In this document: piece by piece, positions 24,601 to 31,897 of the stretch
Position numbering within the stretch: position 1 is the first letter of the stretch
Layout of the letters: each line of letters begins with the position of its first letter
Origin: CAYRSS01 sp964426945
Lineage (GTDB): Bacteria > Planctomycetota > Phycisphaerae > UBA1845
Direction of reading: 5' to 3'
DNA length: 42,971 nucleotides
NCBI GenBank assembly: GCA_964426945.1
Contig: CAYRSS010000034.1
Span: 1-42,971, forward strand
Notes under the pieces: model-generated
What the model saw: only the letters and a program-made list of their open reading frames with translations
The model's database searches: none
Told to the model about the DNA's origin: nothing
Translations under genes and position numbers: made by a program

Positions 24601-26048
24601 GGGTGCTGGTGAGCGTGCTGTTGGCCGCGGGCGACCCCACCCAGCGCCTCGAAGGCCGTCGCCTGCTGGCCGTCTTGCGTGAGAAGGTGGAGAACCACCC
24701 CTCGCTAAGGAGGTTGATGCCGGAGGTGCTGCGGTTCGAGGCGCAGGATCTCGCCTCGCCGGGAGCCTCGCCCGAGGCGATCGCCCAGGCCGAAGCCCGG
24801 CTCCAGCAGGTCGTCCGCGAGACGCCGCGCGATGTCTTCGGCTGGCGCGAACTCGCCCGCCTCGCCCGGCAGCAGGGCGACGCCGAGAAAGCCAAGTCGA
24901 TCGTCTCGCAGGCGCTGACGTCCAACCCCAATCACCCCGATCTCTCGGTGATGATGGCCAGTCTGGAAATGGAGCTCGGCAACGCCGCCGTTGCGCGGAG
25001 CCTCGCCCAGGCGGTCCGGCAGGTTCACCCGCAGAACCTCGAATCGCGGCTGATCCTCTTGCAGGTCTTCCTCGGCAACGGCGAAGTCAACGCGGCCGCA
25101 GAGGTCGTGAATGAGGCCACGGCCATTGCCCCCAAGGACGAAGGCGTGCAGATGGCGCGATCCTCCGTGATGCTGGCGATGGGGAGGCCGGAGGAGGCGG
25201 CAGCCAACCTGCAGTCGTACATCGATGAAGAGGGCGGCCAGGCGGCGCTCGACGCGATCCTCATGCTCGCCCGCATCCAGATCGGTCGCGGCGAGTTCGA
25301 GGCCGCAGGCCGGCGCCTCGACCGTGCGGCGGCGCTCGCGCCCGCCGATGACCGCGTCGCCCTCGGTCGGCTCGGTTGGTACGGCGCCCAGCGGCAGTTT
25401 GAGAAGGTGGCCGAGCTCGGAACCGCCTACGCCACGAGCGCGCCGGGGTTCGCCCAGGTGGTCTCCAGTGCAGCCTACTCGCTGGCGGCCAGTGGGGAAG
25501 CATCCTGGCGGAGCAAGGCGGGAGACCTGTTCGAACGCGTCGCCCGCGAGGCGCCGGACCATCCCGGCGGCCACCTGGGTCTGGCGCGCCTGGCCTACGG
25601 CCAGCAGCGCACCGACGACGCCATCCGCGCCTACCGCCGCGTGCTGGAAATCGACCACTACCACATCGAGGCGCTCAACGACCTGGCGTGGATCCTCGCC
25701 GAGCACGGCGACGCGGAGACGCGCAAAGAAGCGGACGCCCTCGCCACGCGCGGTCTCGAGGTTCAGCCCACCAACGCTCACCTGCGCGACACCCGCGGCG
25801 TGATCCGCTGGCGGCTGGGCAGGACGGCGGAGTCGCGGGCCGACCTGGAGGAGGCCATTCGCCTATCCGCGCCGCGATCACCCACGCGCGTTAAGGCGAT
25901 GCTCCACCTCGCCCAGCTGCTCGCAGAGACGGGGCAGGAGAGCACCGCGGCGGTGAAGGCGCAGGAAGTCCTCCGCCTTGAGGAGGAGGTCGGCTGCCTG
26001 AGCGAGTCGGAGCGCGCCACCGCCGGACGGCTCGCGGCGGGCGGCTGA
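21639..26048 (+). CDS. Giant membrane-anchored tetratricopeptide-repeat protein
   Basis: A 1469-residue protein starting at GTG. Residues 1-12 are basic, then one transmembrane helix (about 13-35, INIKALLVLVGLIGVAGVGV), giving an N-in topology with the large domain outside the cytoplasm. The remainder is almost all helical repeats of TPR type, with recurring A-x-x-Y/L..A.....P phrases, for example 'AMAAYREAVDADPAQPAAWLRLA' (split across 23381-23450) and AIRAYRRVLEIDHYHIEALN near the C-terminus. Sequence is rich in Ala, Arg, Glu and Asp. Some planctomycete and PEP-CTERM-associated TPR proteins (PrsT-like) share this layout, but no exosortase genes are visible here. Probably a scaffold for envelope protein complexes (inference). 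Confidence 0.85.
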   Translation: MSRCNNVRKSGRINIKALLVLVGLIGVAGVGVVSVHYWRKSAMAADALTKGKAAVAAENWDDAARHLKFYLSKYPQDEEILEQYSDACLSIRPQTPVSVMSAVNGYRRLLLRFRPGNEELCRRLVRLYAQIGDFNELKYICDHWLTAHPGNAEAELWFARALFGQNDYAKASAKLATLVERDPATDVEAYRLLGACAMQTNRDDSLADAVDWMTRCVEAHPDSARAHVLRSQLYLLQAESDRSASEAGRADLEAATRIGSDDPHVHLMIADGWIGLAQYSRATASLDHVAKFDDAALAAHDVTRDELTLAVHEGRAKIALRSKDVDSAAAIADSGLAAMTGKVRERFLPSAVRLLLLGGHVSRATAVLAEFEAVLNRPGNAGATGEEYVLLRARVAAAENRPKDVLDLLDTFVARGARDAAVYSVAAWAHQSLGNLRDARRLWQKYVQIVPDDAEALLNLARAYEGDNWDEAMRYATAAEGHAPTLASTLARLEAQVMQAAGRPDEDQLLTQCHAELVTLRDNNPSHGEIRILIASVLLLMDRAKDAEAELRAALATADDKSPIRLALGDLLDRTGRTDEAMAAYREAVDADPAQPAAWLRLASVCERSGQPEQVDRTLREAQAAVGEVHRDAVDEAMVRHLLRTDRREEATTLLKSMAQRNPADIDVRCRLLSLPEVVADDAMVDRLIAEVRTAEDTADAGVAAPRRWQAARAMIDYDAGASAERRAEILETLSKYAAAENVATDWFWSDVVRHLAAVHTELGHLDKAEQALRAAVARNDRAAAVVETLLKLLQSQSRFVEAEELIESLPGSTPVADEHRIGVSLARGNHDAVIDDLRGRIAADGQDIASRLMLASLLFNRQKDKAGAIALLDEAARIDADDLEVARLRVAILVASDDREAAEKFLKAEVSRRNDFAIYWLQARFYDQLGRMTDAEESYRKLTTIDPTGAGHGLCGRFLARHNRMDEAIAVWREGLSQAPDNVDLHRVLVSVLLAAGDPTQRLEGRRLLAVLREKVENHPSLRRLMPEVLRFEAQDLASPGASPEAIAQAEARLQQVVRETPRDVFGWRELARLARQQGDAEKAKSIVSQALTSNPNHPDLSVMMASLEMELGNAAVARSLAQAVRQVHPQNLESRLILLQVFLGNGEVNAAAEVVNEATAIAPKDEGVQMARSSVMLAMGRPEEAAANLQSYIDEEGGQAALDAILMLARIQIGRGEFEAAGRRLDRAAALAPADDRVALGRLGWYGAQRQFEKVAELGTAYATSAPGFAQVVSSAAYSLAASGEASWRSKAGDLFERVAREAPDHPGGHLGLARLAYGQQRTDDAIRAYRRVLEIDHYHIEALNDLAWILAEHGDAETRKEADALATRGLEVQPTNAHLRDTRGVIRWRLGRTAESRADLEEAIRLSAPRSPTRVKAMLHLAQLLAETGQESTAAVKAQEVLRLEEEVGCLSESERATAGRLAAGG

Positions 26049-26075
26049 GCCGATCGCACACCATGGGAAATAGAA

Positions 26076-26107
26076 GCGGGCCTGATCGCCGATGCGATCA
26101 GGCCCGC
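26076..26107. terminator. Perfect hairpin between convergent genes
   Basis: GCGGGCCTGATCG and CGATCAGGCCCGC form a 13-bp perfect stem with the 6-base loop CCGATG. It lies between the stop of the TPR gene and the stop of the secreted protein on the other strand. There is no T-run on either side, so it may end transcripts in both directions with help, or protect 3' ends. Confidence 0.55.
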
Positions 26108-26171
26108 CTGCGTTCTGTGCCTTGCGGAATCGAGCCCCGCGCACTTCCTGTGTCGATCCGAAGCGGGCGCG

Positions 26172-28067
26172 TTACTGCGGGGCTTTCTCAGCCTGCTTCT
26201 CCGTCGCGGGCTTCTCAGCGGCGGGTTTCTGAGGCTTGTAGGTGATGACCATCTCGCTTCGCGAGACGGGGCCGTCGTTGACCACCACGGTGGCTTCGGA
26301 GCTGAAAAAGTTCAGCTTCTGGAAGACCGGCACAAGCTTGGAGGCCATGCCCAGCATCTTCTGGATCATCGCTTTCGCTTCGGCGACCCCCGGCTCCGGC
26401 GGCATCATCGCGGTCATCATGCCGAACATCATCGTCATCGTGCCCACACCGGTGGCCAGCTCGTTCCCGAAGTTCGTCGTGTCGGTGAAGGAGATCGCCG
26501 CGACGGGACCGGAGGGGATGATCCCCTCAGCCTTGAATCGCGCGTTCTCGCGGATCGACGGCGCGTTACCCTTGGCGACCTCCATGCACTTGCGCACTGC
26601 CGCCTCGGATGAGCCGACAAAGAACCACTCGTCGTGGAACCCGAGCACGGGGGAGGCCTGCACCATCGCGAGGAAGGGATGAGAAATCCGCTGGAACCCC
26701 TCCGCACCCACCTCCGCCGGCGCCAGCATGAACGGTTGCTGCTGCGCCTGCTCGAGCATCGACTTGCCCCAGGTGAGGAAAGCATCGACCTTCTGGCGGG
26801 CCAGTTCAACGTTGGTGACGCGGATCAGGGTGACTGAATCCATCGCGCCGGGCATCGTCACGACGGCGGGCGGCATGGTGATGGTGATCATTTCGCCACC
26901 CCACCAGTCAAAGATGTCGGCCTTCGGATCGAGGTTGATCTGCGCCAGTCCCGTGTTCAACTCACGCACAACTTCGCCGCCCTCGGGAATGTCATTGGCC
27001 AGCACGTCCATGATCGTCTTGTAGAGCAGCGGGAGATCGATCGCCCCCGAAGCGCTGAAGCTGACCGTCTCGGCCGGGATGTACCGGTCAAACTTCTCGA
27101 AAGGCTTGCGGTTCATCGTCATCCGCGCGAGGGGCGAATCCATCTTGTCGGATTGGAATCGGGCGAGGGCGTGGGCGATGTCCCGCTGGCCGTCGGTGTG
27201 GGTCGTGGTGACGATATAGTCAATCACGTCGCACATCCCCAGCAGCTTGTTGACCAGCGCCTGGGCTTGCTGGTCCGTCTCCCCGGCGCTGGCCATGCCC
27301 ATGGCGATCATCCCCTGCACGCCATTCATGAGCAGCTTGAAGTCGAAGTAGGCGATTTCGTTCTCCGGCGACTTGATCTCGCCGAGCGCCTGCTTGAAGC
27401 GGGGCGTATCCAGGATGGAGGTCGCGCCAGCCTCGCCGGCGATGCGCTTGAGCACGTCCGCCGCGGGGGTCGTACCGGCGACAAAGCCGATCAGCTCGCC
27501 GTGGCGGAACCACTCGATGCGGTAAGGGCCGAGCTGGACGCCCTTGATCGTTGCGCCGAATTCTTCACGTGTCTCGACCTTGAACTCGGGGTTGAACGTG
27601 GCGAGGTAATCGAAGATCGCCGACATGGCCGCGAAGTTGCCCTCGGCCGAACCCGCCTTGCCACGACCCAGCAGGTAGTAGCTCGGGAAGGGGGGCGTCA
27701 GCGTCTGGGCGAAGACGAGCTCCTCGTGCATCAACTCGCCCCACCGGACGGCCGACACCAGGCGAAGCACCTCGTTAGTGATCTTCTCGGCCTGGGCGCG
27801 CTCTTCACCCTGCATGTTCGAGAAGATCAGGTTGAGCAGGTCACGGCCGATGCCGCTTTTCTCGAGTTCCTTGAACACCTCCGCATACTGCGCGTCGATC
27901 CAGGCGCGCTCGGGGTTGTGCACGCCGTGGACGATCATCCAGGCGTTGTCGGGAATTGCCCGGCCCAGCGTGAATCGCGACGGCAGCTCGCCGAACGCGC
28001 TGGCAGACACGGGCATCATTAACAGCAGCGAAAGCATCCAGAGACATGGGCGCGTCATGGTGCGCAT
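26172..28067 (-). CDS. Secreted protein of unknown function
   Basis: A 631-residue exported protein. The ATG at 28067 is set by GAGAGGAG a few bases upstream, followed by a clear signal peptide (hydrophobic WMLSLLLMMPVSASA, cleavage about residue 24). The body has alternating alpha/beta-looking segments, such as AWMIVHGVHNPERAW and WFFVGSSEAAVRKC. A Met-rich stretch (MTMMFGMMTAMMPPEPG) lies near the C-terminus, with a Lys/Glu/Ala/Pro-rich tail. It loosely recalls DUF3352-like secreted proteins of planctomycetes; I cannot confirm this. Monocistronic, convergent with the TPR gene and divergent from the dGTPase gene. Confidence 0.75.
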   Translation of the reverse strand: MRTMTRPCLWMLSLLLMMPVSASAFGELPSRFTLGRAIPDNAWMIVHGVHNPERAWIDAQYAEVFKELEKSGIGRDLLNLIFSNMQGEERAQAEKITNEVLRLVSAVRWGELMHEELVFAQTLTPPFPSYYLLGRGKAGSAEGNFAAMSAIFDYLATFNPEFKVETREEFGATIKGVQLGPYRIEWFRHGELIGFVAGTTPAADVLKRIAGEAGATSILDTPRFKQALGEIKSPENEIAYFDFKLLMNGVQGMIAMGMASAGETDQQAQALVNKLLGMCDVIDYIVTTTHTDGQRDIAHALARFQSDKMDSPLARMTMNRKPFEKFDRYIPAETVSFSASGAIDLPLLYKTIMDVLANDIPEGGEVVRELNTGLAQINLDPKADIFDWWGGEMITITMPPAVVTMPGAMDSVTLIRVTNVELARQKVDAFLTWGKSMLEQAQQQPFMLAPAEVGAEGFQRISHPFLAMVQASPVLGFHDEWFFVGSSEAAVRKCMEVAKGNAPSIRENARFKAEGIIPSGPVAAISFTDTTNFGNELATGVGTMTMMFGMMTAMMPPEPGVAEAKAMIQKMLGMASKLVPVFQKLNFFSSEATVVVNDGPVSRSEMVITYKPQKPAAEKPATEKQAEKAPQ

Positions 28068-28320
28068 GGGAACTCCTCTCAGAACAGGACCGATGTGTCG
28101 AGCAGGGCGGCAAACGCGTGACAGGTCAGACCCCGGCAACCGCCCCGGTCGCCGGCCGCGCCGCCCTCGAACCACTCATCGGAGCTTACTCAAGCCATCG
28201 GACAACGACCACCACTCGATTGTGTGGAGTTGTGCCGACTTGTACGCGGAACCCCTCCGCGCGCCAAGCGGCCCGACGCCGCCGGTGCGGCACGCCCATG
28301 CCCGACGCGTGCCATTGCGG

Positions 28321-28326
28321 TACAAT
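28321..28326 (+). promoter_or_regulatory. Candidate -10 box for a leaderless dgt transcript
   Basis: TACAAT ends 6 bases before the ATG of the dGTPase gene, and no ribosome-binding site is seen there. Transcription from this box would start at or next to the ATG. No recognisable -35 box lies 16-18 bases upstream. Confidence 0.35.
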
Positions 28327-28332
28327 CCGCGC

Positions 28333-29439
28333 ATGATTCCGGCCGCCGGGACAGACCGATCGCCATGCGCCGTCGACGTTGCCTCCGGCGGAGCGCGTCG
28401 CCACGCCGAGCCCGCCGATCCGCTCCGCGCGCCTTTCGATGTCGATCGGCGCCGGATCATCCACTGTACCGCGTTCCGTCGGCTGGAACACAAGACCCAG
28501 GTCTTCACCGCGGACTACCACGACCACTTTCGAACCCGGCTCACGCACACCCTGGAAGTCGCCGAAATCGCCCGAACGTTGGCGCGGCTGCTCGGCGTGG
28601 ACCGCGAACTGGCCGTCGCCATCGCGCTGGCTCACGATCTGGGTCATCCTCCCTTCGGGCACGCGGGCGAGAAGGCGCTGAGCGAAGCGATGGCAGGTCG
28701 CGGCGGCTTCAATCACAACCTCCACTCGCTTCGCGTGGTGGACTATCTCGAACATCCCATTCCGCAGTTTCGCGGGCTGAACCTGACCGTGGCCGTGCGC
28801 GACGGCCTGCTCGGCCACGCCACTCCGTACGACACGCCCGACTCGGCCGCGGCGCGCAGCATCAGCGTCGAAGCGCGAATTGCTTCGCTGGCAGACCGGA
28901 TCGCCTACTCGTGTCACGATCTTGAGGACGCGATCGGCGCCGGCCTCATTGACGAAGTCGCACTGGCCGGGCTGTCAGCGTGGCGATGCGCCGTCGGCGC
29001 CCTCGAGGGTGCAGGGCGTACAGCGCACTTGCACGCCCTGCGCCGCCCGGCGCTCGACGCGCTGCTGGATCGGCTGGTGGGGGATGCCGCGTCCCAGTGG
29101 CGCGCGGCGCTGGCGGCGGTCGCCTCGCCCGCTGCGGCCGCGGCGATGCCGGAAGCTTCGTTCAGCTTCTCGCCGTCCGTTGAGGCGGACCTGGCCGAGC
29201 TCGAGTCATTCCTGCAAGAGCATGTCTACGCCCGGCCGGAAATCGCCGCGATGGATGCCGCGGGGCGCGAGCGGGTCCTGCGCCTGTTCGCTGCCTACGA
29301 GGCGAATCCCGCGCTCATGCCCGAGCGCTACACCCGTCGCATTGACGAGTCGGGCGTCGCCCGGGTGGTCTGTGACTACATCGCGGGTATGACAGACCGG
29401 TTCTGCACGCAGGCGTGCGAGCGGCATGCAGGGTCCTGA
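28333..29439 (+). CDS. dgt: Deoxyguanosinetriphosphate triphosphohydrolase-like HD protein
   Basis: A 368-residue HD-domain phosphohydrolase expected to split dNTPs into deoxynucleoside and triphosphate. The family blocks are in order: DRRRIIHCTAFRRLEHKTQVF, RTRLTHTLEVAEIAR (His72), AHDLGHPPFGHAGE (His101-Asp102) and ADRIAYSCHDLEDAI (Asp188). These supply the H...HD...D metal site. A C-terminal dGTPase-type region ends with YIAGMTDRFC. The start at ATG 28333 gives the standard N-terminus; longer readings overlap the divergent gene. It may control dNTP pools. Confidence 0.92.
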   Translation: MIPAAGTDRSPCAVDVASGGARRHAEPADPLRAPFDVDRRRIIHCTAFRRLEHKTQVFTADYHDHFRTRLTHTLEVAEIARTLARLLGVDRELAVAIALAHDLGHPPFGHAGEKALSEAMAGRGGFNHNLHSLRVVDYLEHPIPQFRGLNLTVAVRDGLLGHATPYDTPDSAAARSISVEARIASLADRIAYSCHDLEDAIGAGLIDEVALAGLSAWRCAVGALEGAGRTAHLHALRRPALDALLDRLVGDAASQWRAALAAVASPAAAAAMPEASFSFSPSVEADLAELESFLQEHVYARPEIAAMDAAGRERVLRLFAAYEANPALMPERYTRRIDESGVARVVCDYIAGMTDRFCTQACERHAGS

Positions 29440-29460
29440 GTATCCTCCGGTGGCCGTTGA

Positions 29461-29724
29461 TCAGCTGCCGTCGCGCTTGCGAACGACCGGTTGGCGCTTG
29501 CCGTGGGGTGGCGCCGGCGGTGGGGGGGGCTGGGGCGGGTCCGACGGCGGTGCTGCCAAGCCCTCGGACGCGGCGCCGGCCTCCTTGTGCTTTTCATCGT
29601 CGTTGAACCGGCAACCCTTGCACCACGGATAGTTCGCGCGGCGACGGCTCAGGCACACAGCGTCGGAGATGATGATCTGCGGCTGATTCGGGCAGAAGCG
29701 ATGATAGTCGCTCAGGTCCTGCAT
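29461..29724 (-). CDS. Small Cys-motif protein with proline-rich tail
   Basis: An 87-residue protein. Four cysteines (C11, C24, C35, C38) in the order C-x12-C-x10-CxxC suggest a small zinc site; the core reads AVCLSRRRANYPWCKGCRF. The tail (about 60-80) is proline-rich (PPSDPPQPPPPPAPP) and ends in basic residues. CGGAG lies 10 bases upstream of the ATG at 29724, so it is likely translated. It sits convergent with dgt and divergent from the TolC-like gene. No family name can be given. Confidence 0.6.
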   Translation of the reverse strand: MQDLSDYHRFCPNQPQIIISDAVCLSRRRANYPWCKGCRFNDDEKHKEAGAASEGLAAPPSDPPQPPPPPAPPHGKRQPVVRKRDGS

Positions 29725-29853
29725 GGGTGAAACTCCGCCCGGCACGCGACCGCAGCCGCGTCGGAGACCCTACCACATCCGGCCGCTCGCCTCCAGCCGC
29801 GCCGCCGCCAGCGGCCCTGTCGTACGGTGTTGTCGCAGGGCTCGTCGCTCGCT

Positions 29854-29881
29854 TTGACGAGATGCCCAAGGCGGTTACGAT
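29854..29881 (+). promoter_or_regulatory. Candidate promoter for the TolC-like gene
   Basis: TTGACG (29854-29859), a 16-base spacer and TACGAT (29876-29881) resemble a housekeeping-sigma promoter. The leader to the ATG at 29992 would be about 105 bases. Confidence 0.4.
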
Positions 29882-29991
29882 GCCGCCCATACCAGCCCGG
29901 CCCGGCGTGCGGCGCGGCACGTGGGGGCGGGCAAGAGCGTCGAGGCGCGCGGCCTCGGACGCTTCGCAATGCCCTGCAGGAAATCCGGACC

Positions 29992-31779
29992 ATGATTCAT
30001 CGGCTGCGACACGCCGCTCTGCTGATCGTCACCACGGCATGCGTTGCGGCGCCCACCCGGGCCCAGGAGGGTGACGCGCCGGCCGCCACGCCGGCCCCCA
30101 CCATGCCCGACAGCGCCGAGCTGTACGCCCGCTCGAGCGAAGTCAGCACCACGGATCTGGCCATTGAGCCCAATCGGCTCCGCTGGCACACGGGCGACAT
30201 TGCCGACGCTCGCGGCTGGGTAGAGGAACAACTCCGCCAGGCCGAGGCCCAGGAGCGGCGCAGCGAGTCCACCATTCTCGCCTACCGCCGCGCACTCGAA
30301 CGGCTCGACCGAACCCGCCGCGAAAAGCGGATCGACCTGACGCTCGAAGAAGCGCTCCGCATCGCGTTGGCCAACAACTACGAGATCGAAGCCCAGAGCT
30401 ATGGCCCGGCCATTCAGACGGCCCGCATCGTGCAGGCGGAGTCGGCCTTCGATTCCGTCTTCCTCGCCGGCGTACAGACCAACAGCATCGACCGGCCCTC
30501 GGCTTCGCAGCTTTCGCCGACGACACTCGAAACGGTCGTCGTGACCACCGGCGTGCAGAAGCTGCTGCCCACCGGCGCGCAGGTCGGCGTCTCGTGGCAG
30601 CTTCAGCGCAACGAAACCAACCTCGTGTTCCAGACGCTGAATCCGGAATACACCAGCAACTACGCCGTCGAGCTGCGGCAGCCGTTCCTGCGCGACTTCG
30701 GCCTCGATTACAACCGATCGCTGATTCGCATCGCCCGCAACGACCGCCGCATCAGCGACCTGGAATTTCAGGGGCAGGTCCGCGATGTGCTTCGCGAGGT
30801 GGAGGAACGATACTGGCGCCTCGTGGAGGCGCGGCGCAACGTCGTGATCACGGTGCGCCTTTTCACCGAGTTTGAACAGATCTACGACACGCTGAGGGCG
30901 CGCAGCGTCTTCGACAGCACGCCCGTGCAGATCGCCGCCGTGCTCGCGAACCTCGAGACGAGTCGCGCAGAGTTCATCCAGGTGCTGGCTAATCTTGAGG
31001 ACGCCCGCGACCGGCTGATCAGCGTCCTGAACGGTCCAAACGTCCATCTCGCGGAGGATTCCGAGATCGTGCCGGTCGACTTCATGCCGATCGCGCGCAT
31101 CGTGGTCGATCCGGTCGCCGAGGTGCAGGCCGCGCTCGACTACCGCCCCGAGATCCGCCAGCAGGAACTTCGCGTTGAATCGGCCCGGGTCCAGGTCGGC
31201 CGGGCGAAGAACCAGGAGCTGCCGCGACTCGACGCGACGTTCCGCTACACGGTGGACGGGCTCGACAGCACGGCGGACGCCGCGTTCGACATGGTGACTC
31301 AGCACGATTTCATCGAGTACTTCGTCGGCGTTGAGCTGCAGGTGCCGATCGGCAATCGCGGCCCGCGCGCCCAGACGCGCCAGGCCCAGCTTCAGCAGGC
31401 CCAGGCCCGCGCAGCGCTCAAGGCGGTGATTGAGCGGACCATCCTCGAGGTCAATACCGCCGTCCGCCGGCTTGAGACCTCCTACGCCCAGATCGGCCCC
31501 AATTTCGACTCGGCCGAGGCCCGCGAACGGGAGGTTGAATCCCTGGTGGCCCGCGCCGAACGGAAGGACATCAACACCCTCAACAGCGAGCTCGCCGCCC
31601 GCCAGAGCCTCGCCAACGCCCGCCGGGCCATGCTCCAGGCACTCGTCAACTACCAGGTGGCGATCATCAACCTCGAGTGGGCCAAGGGCACGCTTCCGCA
31701 GTATCACAACGTGGTCATCGGCGCGGTTCCCGACCAGTCCGCCGGACCTGCCGAGGCGACCATCGGCACCGACGAGTAG
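29992..31779 (+). CDS. TolC-family outer-membrane efflux protein
   Basis: A 595-residue protein with a signal peptide (about 1-23, ending in PTRA) and long coiled-coil segments around two outer-membrane beta stretches, the layout of TolC/OEP channel proteins. Family-like phrases are LTLEEALRIALANNYEIEAQ, LRQPFLRDFGLDYNRSLIRIA, LDYRPEIRQQELRVESA and VNYQVAIINLEWAKGTL. An N-terminal region of about 110 residues precedes the first OEP repeat. AGGAAA lies about 8 bases before the ATG. No inner-membrane pump or adaptor gene is adjacent, so its partner must be encoded elsewhere. Confidence 0.88.
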   Translation: MIHRLRHAALLIVTTACVAAPTRAQEGDAPAATPAPTMPDSAELYARSSEVSTTDLAIEPNRLRWHTGDIADARGWVEEQLRQAEAQERRSESTILAYRRALERLDRTRREKRIDLTLEEALRIALANNYEIEAQSYGPAIQTARIVQAESAFDSVFLAGVQTNSIDRPSASQLSPTTLETVVVTTGVQKLLPTGAQVGVSWQLQRNETNLVFQTLNPEYTSNYAVELRQPFLRDFGLDYNRSLIRIARNDRRISDLEFQGQVRDVLREVEERYWRLVEARRNVVITVRLFTEFEQIYDTLRARSVFDSTPVQIAAVLANLETSRAEFIQVLANLEDARDRLISVLNGPNVHLAEDSEIVPVDFMPIARIVVDPVAEVQAALDYRPEIRQQELRVESARVQVGRAKNQELPRLDATFRYTVDGLDSTADAAFDMVTQHDFIEYFVGVELQVPIGNRGPRAQTRQAQLQQAQARAALKAVIERTILEVNTAVRRLETSYAQIGPNFDSAEAREREVESLVARAERKDINTLNSELAARQSLANARRAMLQALVNYQVAIINLEWAKGTLPQYHNVVIGAVPDQSAGPAEATIGTDE

Positions 31780-31818
31780 CCGTCCTGCATACGACTCGCC
31801 GCGGCTGCCCGATCCGCT

Positions 31819-31847
31819 TTGACCGGCGGGCGCATCCCCGGTACCTT
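31819..31847 (+). promoter_or_regulatory. Candidate promoter for transketolase
   Basis: TTGACC, a 17-base spacer and TACCTT lie in the 118-base gap before the transketolase gene. The -35 is good and the -10 weak. Confidence 0.3.
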
Positions 31848-31897
31848 CCGCGCAGCCGCGGTGCAGACCGCCACGGCCAGCCCCGGAAGACCAGACC

